The notes under the pieces are model-generated. The model saw nothing but the letters and a program-made list of their open reading frames with translations, did no database searches and was not told the origin of the DNA. This document shows positions 55,024 to 64,000 of a stretch of 64,000 nt of DNA, in pieces; within the stretch, counting starts at the first letter, position 1, and each line of letters starts with the position of its first letter. This DNA comes from JAJEDW01 sp963555775 (GTDB taxonomy: Bacteria; Acidobacteriota; Terriglobia; 20CM-2-55-15), in assembly GCA_963555775.3 (NCBI GenBank), contig CAUVWY020000009.1:1337238-1401237 (forward strand), written 5' to 3'. The position numbers and the translations under genes are program-made.

Positions 55024-55722
55024 ATGCAATATCTCGATTTCTCGTGCTTCGAACCGGCGGACAACCTACTGTGCGACGACGCACTGCTGACCCTTCGTGA
55101 ACGTGGAGAAGTGGACGATGTTCTACGTGTCTGGGCGCCGTCGCGCCTTGCCGTTGTCGTCGGCCGATCGAACCCGGAGTTCGTTGAGGTTCGGCTGAGC
55201 GAATGCCGGTCCCGGGGAATTCTCCTCCTCCGCCGGCCCAGCGGCGGCGGCACAGTATTGATCGGACCCGGATGCCTGAACTATTCTGTGGTGCTCCGGA
55301 CCGACACGAATCCATCGGTGTCGACGATCGGCAAAACCAATCGTTTTGCGATGGAACGGAACCGGCGAATGCTGGAGCGTTTGACCGGCCAACCCGTGGC
55401 CGTTAAGGGGTTTACGGATTTGACCATCGATAGTCGAAAGGTTTCGGGAAACGCCCAGTACCGGCGGCGAAACGTGGTTTTGTTTCACGGCACTTCTCTG
55501 ATCGGCCTCGACCTTGCGCTGGTTGAGGAATTGATGGACCTTCCCTCCGTGGCGCCAGATTATCGGAACCGGCGTTCGTACACTGAATTCCTGATGAACC
55601 TCGATATGTCTGGAACTTCGCTCAAGGACGGTCTGCGGGCCGCCTGGTCCGCTTGGTCTGCCTGGTCCCAATACGATACGGAGAGGCTGGAGGTTGAAAT
55701 CGGTGGTGCCCGGACCCTGTAA
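55024..55722 (+). CDS. lplA: lipoate-protein ligase A-like protein
   Basis: About 232 residues. LRVWAPSRLAVVVGRSNPEFVEV, then LLRRPSGGGTVLIGPGCLNYSVVL (the RR.SGGG.V motif), GFTDLTIDSRKVSGNAQYRRRNVVLFHGTSL with the catalytic Lys, and a short C-terminal part. It lacks the accessory domain of E. coli LplA (338 residues), so it may need a separate partner or may act as an octanoyl/lipoyl transferase. Divergent from aceE, where its product would be used. ATG 55024 preferred over the TTG 6 bp earlier. Confidence 0.85.
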   Translation: MQYLDFSCFEPADNLLCDDALLTLRERGEVDDVLRVWAPSRLAVVVGRSNPEFVEVRLSECRSRGILLLRRPSGGGTVLIGPGCLNYSVVLRTDTNPSVSTIGKTNRFAMERNRRMLERLTGQPVAVKGFTDLTIDSRKVSGNAQYRRRNVVLFHGTSLIGLDLALVEELMDLPSVAPDYRNRRSYTEFLMNLDMSGTSLKDGLRAAWSAWSAWSQYDTERLEVEIGGARTL

Positions 55723-55746
55723 TCCGGGTTAACCTCGATTGGGGTC

Positions 55747-56758
55747 ATGCGCGGTTCGAGCTACAGTCTGTTGTTGATATTCGGCCTGCTCACCGCGTTG
55801 CTGGTCGCCGGTACGCTCGGCTTCAGGATCGTCGAGGGAGTTCCGTGGTTCGACGCCTTCTATATGGCGTTGATCACGCTGACCACGGTGGGCTACGAGG
55901 AGACCATTGTCCTCAGCCCTCAGGGACGGGTGTTCAACACATTCCTGATGCTCGGCGGCGTGACCTCGTTGTTCGTATCGGTCGGCATTCTGGCCGACTT
56001 TGTCATCAAGCTGGAACTGGCAAACTATTTTGGCCGCCGTCGGAGGTCCCGAATGCTTGGGATGTTGCGAGATCACTACATCGTCTGTGGGGGGGGGTCG
56101 AGTGGGACGAGGCGTCGTCGAAGAGTTTCTCAAACATGACGCTCCGGTCGTGATCGTCGATAACAACAAGAGCCGGTTACAATGGGCCATTGAGCGGGAC
56201 ATCCCGACGATTGTTGCCGATGCGACGCACGACGAGACATTACGCGAGGCGCGAATCGGTTCGGCAAGGGGATTGGTCGCCGCGATTGGAAGCGACGCGG
56301 CGAATGTCTATATCATACTGGATGCGCGTTCGTTGAACCCCGGTTTGCGGATTTCGTCCCGGTCGTCGGACGAGGAGGCCGAGGAAAAGTTGCGAATAGC
56401 GGGGGCGAGCACGGTGCTGACGCCCTATCGGTTCATCGGCCACTGGCTCGCGCAGGCGATGCTGAGGCCCCAAGTGCTGAGCTTTCTCGATGTCGCATCG
56501 GTGTTCAGCAAGTCTTCAGCCGAACTGGAGGTCGGACAGGCGACACTGGGTCCATCGACGGACATTGCGGGCAAGACGTTGGCCGAAACACAGATCCGCA
56601 CCCGATATGGCGTCATCGTCCTCGGGATCCAGAAGGGGACCGATGAACGCATGCGGTTCAACCCATCCGGCGATACGCGGATAGAAAAAGGCGACACTCT
56701 GGTCGCAATGGGAGATGTTGCCGACCTGAAACGCATGGAAATCGACGTCGAAAAATAA
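55747..56758 (+). pseudogene. two-TM potassium channel with TrkA (RCK) domains, frameshifted in a G9 tract
   Basis: The first part (55747-56097) encodes two membrane segments flanking a pore loop with TLTTVGYEET. It then reads MLRDHYIVCGGG, the start of a Rossmann RCK domain. There the frame breaks: nine G residues at 56089-56097 send it into GSSGTRRRR and an early stop at 56139. With eight G residues it reads CGGGRVGRGVVEEFLKHDAPVVIVDNNKSRL and runs on through TrkA_N and TrkA_C to 56758, about 337 residues in all. It is either a sequencing error, a decayed gene or a phase-variable one. The intact protein would be a ligand-gated K+ channel like MthK. Confidence 0.85.
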
Positions 56759-56801
56759 CCGCTATTATCGAATACTGAATACAACACCCATAGGAGACAG
56801 A

Positions 56802-58235
<1,434 letters not shown>

Positions 58236-58264
58236 GAAGAGCAGAAAAAAATTTGTGCATGTGA

Positions 58265-58296
58265 AAGGGCGAGCCCACGGGGGCCCGCCCTTTTTT
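58265..58296 (+). terminator. Rho-independent terminator after ahcY
   Basis: AGGGCGAGCCC and GGGCCCGCCCT form an 11-bp stem with one mismatch around a short loop (ACGG), followed by six T residues. It starts 30 bp after the ahcY stop. Confidence 0.8.
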
Positions 58297-58362
58297 CGTT
58301 TCAGGGTTTGCTCGGGCTCGAATCTTCAATCATTCGAGTCCGCGAAAACACTTTACCATGGG

Positions 58363-58651
58363 GCCTTGGCGCGCTTCATCCGGCGCGACCGACGCGAGGA
58401 ACGCGTCTGAGAACGCGCCGGTATACGCGCCACGCCCGCTCTTCCTCCCCCGCGCCGCCCCCACATCGTCCGCACCGCCTTCCAATTCAATCAGAAACCT
58501 TCAGGCCTTGGCGCGCTTGATCCGGCGCGAGGAACGCGCCGTTGAACGCGGGCATCTTGCCCGCACAGAAATTGTATGAACTTCCAGGTCACGCGCTATG
58601 CGGGTTCAATATTCGGGATGGATACTGACCTTTGCGGGCAAGATGCCCGCG
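58363..58651. repeat. GC-rich intergenic repeats and paired hairpins
   Basis: Two copies of CCTTGGCGCGCTT-ATCCGGCGCGA lie at about 58363 and 58505 (a third is near 1127). Next, a perfect 19-bp inverted repeat lies at 58547-58565 and 58633-58651. Each half is itself a hairpin, GCGGGCA-TCT-TGCCCGC on the left and the mirror form on the right. No gene is supported from 58297 to 58792. Confidence 0.65.
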
Positions 58652-58792
58652 TCCTCAGGCGCGCTGCCGCGCGTCACAGGCGGGGGCGCGACTGACCTGT
58701 AGTCGACCGGTAGCCGGAAGATATGAGATGACTCATTCAGGGCGTCAAGATGAAATATTTGGGGATTATATCGAATAGTGACGCATTATGAA

Positions 58793-58990
58793 TCAGCGTC
58801 GTTTCCGTGGCAGGTCGATCCTGCGCAACTTGACCGGCTGAAACAACGCCCGCGCCAGATTCTTGATGCGCTGATCCACGGTCGGTCCAGGAATGTCGAG
58901 AGGTTCCAATTCCTGCTCCAACTCGCCCTTGGTCGGCTGGTAGTCGGACTTCACTATCTCAACTGTTTTTGGTTTCGGAGTCTTAGTCAT
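58793..58990 (-). CDS. small protein of unknown function downstream of the methyltransferase
   Basis: 65 residues, basic and Lys/Pro-rich at the start (MTKTPKPKTVEIVKSDYQP), with TVDQRIKNLARALFQPVKLRR later. The family is not recognised. Its ATG overlaps the end of the previous small gene and GAGGAG lies upstream, so the reading frame is likely real and co-translated. Confidence 0.5.
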   Translation of the reverse strand: MTKTPKPKTVEIVKSDYQPTKGELEQELEPLDIPGPTVDQRIKNLARALFQPVKLRRIDLPRKRR

Positions 58991-59171
58991 TCTCACTCCT
59001 CATTATGGCAAAGCTGTCGAAAAGATCGCTGTCGGACGGGTTGATAGGAGCGTAGTAAATGCCATTACATACGTCGCACTGGAACCCACCGGAGCCCCAA
59101 CCTACAGGTATGTCCTCATGTTTACAGGCGCACGTCCAATCCTTGGGCCGAGGTTGGCAGCTAATTTCCAT
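58983..59171 (-). CDS. small Cys-rich protein, possible zinc ribbon
   Basis: 62 residues. CQPRPKDWTCACKHEDIPVG, then FQCDVCNGIYYAP give CxC and CxxC pairs that could bind zinc. The ATG at 59171 overlaps the methyltransferase stop by 11 bp, which suggests co-translation. The function is unknown; such proteins are common in phage and mobile-element operons. Confidence 0.5.
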   Translation of the reverse strand: MEISCQPRPKDWTCACKHEDIPVGWGSGGFQCDVCNGIYYAPINPSDSDLFDSFAIMRSEND

Positions 59172-60276
59172 TACGCATGAACCCTCGTTTCTTGTTCTCA
59201 CGTCTTAAGCCCGACAACGTGTAAATGTGACTCTTGAGTTGGTTGCATGGACCACATAACAAGACCCGGTTGGATATGTGGTTCAATCCACCATCAGCCC
59301 GTGGAGTGTTATGGTCCAACTGGAGGTAACGAGAATCATCGAACGTTCTTTCACAACCACGGCACTTGCGGCCGTGTTGGTCCAGAAGATGGGTATACAT
59401 ATCTGCACGGGTCATCTTCTTCCCTACTGGTTCGAAGACGATGACTTTGGTTCTGAGGTTAGGTGCGGCTGTTTTGGTGTCATCCGTGCGAATCGGCGGG
59501 ACATCCATCTTGATTACGTCATATGGGAACAGATGACCGTGTAGTTTGTCGGTTGAGTCCTGCACGATCAATCCTTCCAATTCAAGCCTTTTCAAAACAA
59601 CATCCCTCGCGTTATCCCATATGTCGATGCCTACCCACTGACGATTTAGCTTTTCAGCGGCAACGCAGGTTGTGGCACAACCGCAGAACGGGTCCAATAC
59701 CGTGTCATCTTCATTGCTGGATGCCTTGATGATACGTTCGTACAGGGCTAATGGTTTTTGGGTTGCATAGCCAGTAACCTCTTTCTGGCCTTTTTCGGTT
59801 CCTATAGATTTGATATCCTCCCATACATCCCTGCAAACTGAATTGTGGTACCACTTCTTCTTTTCCCTTGTCCCATAGTTCGGGGTACTTCTTGTTGTAG
59901 TTGTACTTTTTCTGCTGGTAAGAACGGTAATGCTGGACATTAAATGTCCAGAAAGTTGACTTGGAGTAGCAAAGAATCACATCGTGTTTTCTTGCGAACC
60001 AACGCTTGCCCACACCGCCAGTCCTATACCCCCACACCACCTCGTTACGAAAACTTTTTCCACCCAAATACCGCGTCCATGACCGCCTTCAAATAATGTG
60101 AAGCAGTTGGGTCGCAGTGCAGGTAGATCGATCCGGTTGACTTCAGAACACGCCTCATCTCCAACAAACGGACGGCCATGAAACACATAAACGCACCCAT
60201 GCCATCCGAGTGGGCGTAACGGGCACTTTCAATCGCTTCCATGAGACGCGGATGGTCATCGGTGTGATTTCGATAA
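59161..60276 (-). pseudogene. DNA methyltransferase fused to HNH nuclease, 3' part (interrupted gene)
   Basis: This part continues the gene that starts at 63137, after the IS21-family insertion. It reads MEAIESARYAHSDGMGAFMCFMAVRLLEMRRVLKSTGSIYLHCDPTASHYLKAVMDAVFG, then shifts frame near 60060 at a GGG run into GKSFRNEVVWGYRTGG. It shifts again near 59865 (within an A/G run) into KKWYHNSVCRDVWEDI, TQKPLALYERII and the AdoMet motif VLDPFCGCATTCVAAEKLNRQWVGIDI. The C-terminal 80 residues form an HNH domain: CRGCERTFDDSRYLQLDHNTP, NRVLLCGPCNQLKSH. The motif order (DPPF first, DPFCG second) fits a beta-class N6-adenine or N4-cytosine enzyme. Two frameshifts plus an insertion make it inactive as sequenced. 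Confidence 0.85.
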
Positions 60277-60396
60277 CGTAAAAGGGACCCACCAAACGGG
60301 GCTCTGATCGAGGAAAATGGACCCACCCCTGATAGCCTCCCCGGAAGCGTGAACTGGAAGAACAGGCACGCGGGTGGGAGGCGAGGATTGATAGGG

Positions 60397-61920
60397 ATGG
60401 ATCAGTACGAGTTGATCAGAACCGCAGATCGGGTTTACAAGAAAAGCATTCGACAGATCGCCCGGGAGACCGGGCACACGCGACGGACGGTCCGGAAAGT
60501 ATTGGCCGGACAGGAGCCCAGGTATCGGCGAGAGAAGGAGCCCGCCTGTCCGGTGATGGACCCGGTCGCCGGGATCGTAGATGCCTGGCTCCAGGCGGAC
60601 CGGGACCAGCCCGTCAAGCAACGCCACACCGCGCACCGGGTGTGGCAACGTCTGGTGGAGGAGCATGAATTTACCGGAGCCGAGGCGACGGTACGCCGCT
60701 GGGTTCGGGAACGGAAGACACGGTTGGGCTGGAACCAGACCGGCGCTGTGGTGCCGCTGGACCCGGAACACGCCCGTGAAGCCGAAGTGGACTGGGGCAC
60801 GGCCTGGGTCCGGATGAACGGTGAAGACCGTCAGGTCAAGTTGTTCTGTATGCGGTCCCGGTACTCGGGCAAGGCGTTCGTGCGGGCCTATCCGTGGGAA
60901 CGGCAGGAGATGTTCCTGGACGGTCACATTCGGGCGTTCGATTGGTACGGCGGCGTATTCCCGACCCTGGTTTTCGACAACCTGAAGACGGCCGTGAAGC
61001 GGATTCTGAAGGGGAAGGCTCGGGTCGAGCAGGCCCGGTTCACGGCGTTTCGGGCGCACTACACGTTTGAAGCGCGATTCTGTAATCCGGCCCGGGGCCA
61101 GGAAAAATGCGGTGTCGAGGGCCTGGTCGGCTTTGCACGCCGGAACTTCCTGGTGCCGGTTCCCGAGGTGACCGACTTCGAGGATCTGAACGCGCAACTG
61201 CTGGAACGCTGCGCGGCTGACGACCAGCGCCGGATCGGCGGCCGGTCCGACGATCGCACGATTGGGGAGCGGCACGCGGTGGAGCAAGAACGCCTCCTGG
61301 CACTGCCCGACACGCGGTTCGAGAACACGAAGGTGGTGGGAGTCCGGATCAGCCCGTATCAGACCGCCCAGGTGGATCAGAACCGGCATTCGGTGCCGAC
61401 CGCCTATGTGGGACGCCGGCTCTGGGCCCATATCGGCTGTGACCGGGTGAGCTTTTACGCGGACCAGAAGAAGGTGGCCGAACATGACCGCGCCTTCGGT
61501 CATAGCGACTGGCGGATCGATCCGTTGCACTACCTGGAGTTGATCCGGCGGAAGGTGGCCTCGTTTGAGAGCGCCCGGCCGATCCGGCAGTGGCGGGATC
61601 AATGGCCGACCCAATATGAGACCGCGCTGGAGCGGTTGCGGGATCGGCATGGGTACAGCCGGGGCACCCGGGAGTTCATCGGCATCCTGCAACTCCACCA
61701 GGACTGGGATCTGGATCGGGTGTCCTCGGCCATCCAGGAAGCGCTCGATGCCCACTGTATCGAGTTGGAAGCGGTGCGGCACATTCTGATGCGGGAGGAC
61801 ACGCCGACTCGATCCCATGCGCCGCTGGAGTCCGGGTTGATGCCCGGTATCACCGACCTGACGATCGCTGGGGCCGATCTGGATCAATATGACCGTCTCC
61901 TGGCCGGGGGTGCGCGATGA
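60397..61920 (+). CDS. istA: IS21 transposase IstA
   Basis: 507 residues. The N-terminal HTH is IRTADRVYKKSIRQIARETGHTRRTVRKVL. The DDE core has EAEVDWGTAWVRMNGEDRQVKLFCM (first Asp), LVFDNLKTAVKRILKGKARV (second Asp) and RGQEKCGVEGLVGFARRNFLVP (Glu). The ATG at 60397 has AGGG shortly upstream. It ends overlapping istB. It looks intact. Confidence 0.93.
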   Translation: MDQYELIRTADRVYKKSIRQIARETGHTRRTVRKVLAGQEPRYRREKEPACPVMDPVAGIVDAWLQADRDQPVKQRHTAHRVWQRLVEEHEFTGAEATVRRWVRERKTRLGWNQTGAVVPLDPEHAREAEVDWGTAWVRMNGEDRQVKLFCMRSRYSGKAFVRAYPWERQEMFLDGHIRAFDWYGGVFPTLVFDNLKTAVKRILKGKARVEQARFTAFRAHYTFEARFCNPARGQEKCGVEGLVGFARRNFLVPVPEVTDFEDLNAQLLERCAADDQRRIGGRSDDRTIGERHAVEQERLLALPDTRFENTKVVGVRISPYQTAQVDQNRHSVPTAYVGRRLWAHIGCDRVSFYADQKKVAEHDRAFGHSDWRIDPLHYLELIRRKVASFESARPIRQWRDQWPTQYETALERLRDRHGYSRGTREFIGILQLHQDWDLDRVSSAIQEALDAHCIELEAVRHILMREDTPTRSHAPLESGLMPGITDLTIAGADLDQYDRLLAGGAR

Positions 61921-62708
61921 GTCCGGGTCAGGAGATCGTTCTCGACGACGCACTGCGGCAACTCCGGCTCCCGGCCATGGTGCGGGAGTGGCGGGAACAC
62001 GCCCGACAGGCCAAAGAGGCCGGCGAGGGGTACACCGGCTTTCTATTGGCTCTGGCCAGCCGCGAGCTGGAACAGCGGCAAGCCAATCAGGTCCAGCGTC
62101 GACTACGGGAGGCCCGGTTCCCACTGCTCAAGACTCTGGAGACCACGGACCTGAAGAAGTGGCCGGTGCTGGATGCGATCCAGGTTCGCGACTATGCCGA
62201 GTGCGGCTACATTACCCGGCACGAGAACGTCGTCCTGTTGGGCAAGCACGGAACCGGTAAAACCCATGCCGCCACGGCTCTGGGTGTGGAAGCCTGCCGG
62301 AGGGGCTACCGCGTCGGGTTCACCACGGCCGCCGGGCTGGTCAACACCTTGATCGAGTCGCGCGAGGAACGGCAACTGAACCGGCGCCTGGCCAAGCTGG
62401 CCCGCTTCGAGCTGCTCATCGTGGACGAAGTCGGCTATATCCCGTTCTCGGCCGAGGGGGCGCAGTTGCTGTTTCAGGTCTTCTCGGACCGCTACGAAAA
62501 GGGTTCGCTGATCGTCACATCGAACCTGCCGTTTGCACAGTGGACCAGCGTCTTCGGTGACGCCGCACTGACCGCAGCCCTGCTGGACCGGCTGACCCAT
62601 CACTGCGCCATTCACCAGTTCGATTGGGAAAGTATCCGGTTCACCCAAAGTCTAGGCGCCGCCGGCAAACGGAAGAACAAACCCCGGTCCGCCGGAGGAT
62701 CCGCGTGA
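61917..62708 (+). CDS. istB: IS21 helper ATPase IstB
   Basis: 263 residues. A DnaC-like AAA+ ATPase with Walker A LLGKHGTGKTHAATALGVEACRRGYRV and Walker B LLIVDEVGYIPFSAEGAQLLFQVFSDRYEKGSLIVTSNLPF. It helps IstA choose targets. The ATG overlaps the istA stop (ATGA). Confidence 0.94.
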   Translation: MSPGQEIVLDDALRQLRLPAMVREWREHARQAKEAGEGYTGFLLALASRELEQRQANQVQRRLREARFPLLKTLETTDLKKWPVLDAIQVRDYAECGYITRHENVVLLGKHGTGKTHAATALGVEACRRGYRVGFTTAAGLVNTLIESREERQLNRRLAKLARFELLIVDEVGYIPFSAEGAQLLFQVFSDRYEKGSLIVTSNLPFAQWTSVFGDAALTAALLDRLTHHCAIHQFDWESIRFTQSLGAAGKRKNKPRSAGGSA

Positions 62709-62898
62709 AAACCGCGGGCGCAGCGGGCTGTGGAAAGTGCCGCCCCCATGGAAACCCGCTGCAAAGCCAGCGCGTTCCCACAGTGGCTTGGAAGCCTTCG
62801 GCTCCCACACTTCCCACGGCCTCGACGGCGGAATCACTTACAAACCATTAACCCGGGGGTGGGTCCCTTTTACTCGATCGGGGTGGGTCCTTTTTACG

Positions 62899-63137
62899 TT
62901 GTCAAAGCGATCGGTGATCTGGTCGGTCCAGTCCTCATGTACGTCACGCTCCCATGACCATCGATCCTGAAAGGACGCTCCTGCTGCGAGACTGTCCGGA
63001 GTGGCGTGGAAGTCCTTCGATTTGTTGAACGGCGGATCAGTGGCAATCAGGTCCACCGATTCACTGTTCATGGCACGGAGGATCGGCAGGTTGTCACTGT
63101 GAAAGAGGGTCCGGTTTTCAAAGTTGCGTTCTGCCAT
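62899..63137 (-). pseudogene. DNA methyltransferase, 5' part (interrupted by IS21 element)
   Basis: Starts at the ATG at 63137: MAERNFENRTLFHSDNLPILRAMNSESVDLIATDPPFNKSKDFHA. DPPF is the catalytic motif IV of DNA amino-methyltransferases, and the preceding lines match the usual N-terminus. It reads WSWERDVHEDWTDQITDRFDNV and then enters the IS21-family end. The rest of the gene resumes at 60276. Confidence 0.85.
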
Positions 63138-63223
63138 AGGGTTGGGTTCCGGTGGTTGAGTCAGAACGGTAACCCGGCGAGGTGGTGGGGTCAATCCTAT
63201 CTGTTGGAATATGCCCGCAGTGC

Positions 63224-64000
63224 TCACGCTACCAAGTCCTTGTAACGAAGTTGTGCCCCATCCATGCTCAAAACGACGAAACGCATTTGATCGAGAGTGC
63301 CCATGCTGCGGATGTGTGGCGTCCTGCGAACTCGCAGACGTAGCGGTGAAGGTGTTTGGCTGACAGCTTGTGGAACGTCCCCTTGTGAGCGCGTTTCAGC
63401 ATGGACCAAAAGGATTCAATGCCGTTGGTGTGGGCCTGACCCCGGACGTACTCACCAACCGAGTGCTTGACCGATTCATGCGACTTGGCAACGCCTTGAT
63501 ATGCGGTTGCTTCGTCAGTGTAAACCGTTGATTCGGGGTCTGTATTGGCACGAACGAAACCTTGAAGGGTTTCTGCATTTGTGCGCTCGACCACTGTAGC
63601 TCGGACCTCGTTCGTGTCACGATCCTTGACACCTACAACAGCGGTTTTTCCAACCGATCCACGACCCGGACTTCAACTTCTTGGCCTGGTGCTTGTTCTT
63701 TTCCAGTCCGCCGATGTAGACCTCATCCGCCTCAACAGGACCTTTGAATGGTTCATGATCAGAAACGTCCCAAACCTTGCGGATTCTGTGAACAAGATGC
63801 CATGCGGATTTCTGGGTGATTCCCAACTCGCGGTGCATCTTCATGGATGCCACGCTCTTCAGGTTGGTAACGACCAGATACATGGCGTAGAGCCATCCTG
63901 ATAGCCGAGGTTGGATGCTTCCATGAACGTCCCGGTCTTGACGCTGAACGGTTTCCCGCAGGTTTCACGCTTCTTGCTCTTGCGGCACCGAAACGGCATG
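63224..64000 (-). pseudogene. IS1595-family transposase, decayed, running off the window
   Basis: Pieces of one protein lie in successive frames. They are MPFRCRKSKKRETCGKPFSVKTGTFMEASNL; MYLVVTNLKSVASMKMHRELGITQKSAWHLVHRIRKVW...GPVEADEVYIGGLEKNKH; AVVGVKDRDTNEVRATVVERTNAETLQGFVRANTDPESTVYTDEATAYQGV...GQAHTNGIESFWSMLKRAHKGTFHKLSAKHLHRYVCEFAGRH; and finally MGTLDQMRFVVLSMDGAQLRYKDLVA. This is the ISXO2/IS1595 transposase with Asp, Asp and the NGIE Glu visible. At least three single-base shifts (near 63900, 63665 and 63300) break it. The N-terminal zinc ribbon lies partly outside the window. Confidence 0.85.

Larger units (their letters stand above)
60277..62898 (+). mobile_element. IS21-family insertion sequence
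   Basis: About 2.6 kb. The ends are imperfect inverted repeats: GTAAAAGGGACCCACC at the left (about 60278) and GGTGGGTCCTTTTTAC at the right (about 62882-62897). A second copy of the GGACCCACC motif lies inside each end, as is usual for IS21. It holds istA and istB overlapping by 4 bp. The insertion splits a DNA methyltransferase gene. I could not find a clear target duplication, so the ends may be off by a few bases. Confidence 0.85.

Overview
The window looks like a chromosomal segment of a diderm (LPS-type) bacterium. It carries bamA, skp, lpxA, lpxI, the Lpt and Lol transport genes and a TonB-like protein, together with clpC, a SpoIID-family protein and a homodimeric-type pyruvate dehydrogenase E1. 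The use of LpxI rather than LpxH, and the order lptC-lptB-rpoN-hpf-rapZ-EIIA-HPr-EI, are what I would expect of Acidobacteriota. That placement is an inference from gene content and order, not a database result.

Layout. 1-1100: remnants of an ISAs1-type transposase and a group II intron. 1280-5853: lolC-lolD and clpC. 6365-12644: an envelope block bamA-skp-fabZ-lpxA-lpxI-Gfo/Idh. 12696-15637: a TonB-like protein and a SpoIID-family protein, with a 130-bp MITE-like element at the end of the latter. 15872-18316: miaA-hfq-hflX. 19228-22433 (minus): a TPR protein, a lipoprotein, an exported protein and an SprT-like protein, closely packed. 22456-25248 (minus): uvrA. 25409-28889: a two-domain HTH protein divergent from a tiny microcompartment locus (one BMC shell protein and an acylating aldehyde dehydrogenase with an unusual tail). 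28904-30725: an intact-looking IS1-family element with passenger genes and an 8-bp target duplication. 30859-47061: a long plus-strand housekeeping run covering LPS transport, sigma-54, ribosome hibernation, RapZ and regulatory PTS, an MsbA-like exporter, yicC-gmk-rpoZ-coaBC, a family 4 UDG and priA. 47210-49073: an AlkA-like glycosylase and a secreted HpcH/HpaI aldolase. 49470-54895 (minus): lpd-aceF-aceE, divergent from a lipoate ligase. 55747-58235: a frameshifted K+ channel and ahcY. 58793-64000: a degraded mobile region in which a DNA methyltransferase-HNH fusion is split by an IS21-family element and followed by a decayed IS1595-type transposase.

How the genes work together. The lol, bam, lpx, lpt and msbA genes cover most of envelope assembly. 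The rpoN/hpf/rapZ/EIIA/HPr/EI cluster is a regulatory PTS arrangement with no sugar permease in view. The lipoate ligase beside aceE-aceF-lpd can supply the E2 cofactor. The most distinctive features are the minimal BMC locus, a dispersed family of palindromic intergenic repeats (seven sites, one acting as a terminator-like hairpin inside the BMC locus), the passenger-carrying IS1 element, and the interrupted methyltransferase-HNH gene. Gene functions were assigned by reading motifs; no searches were run.
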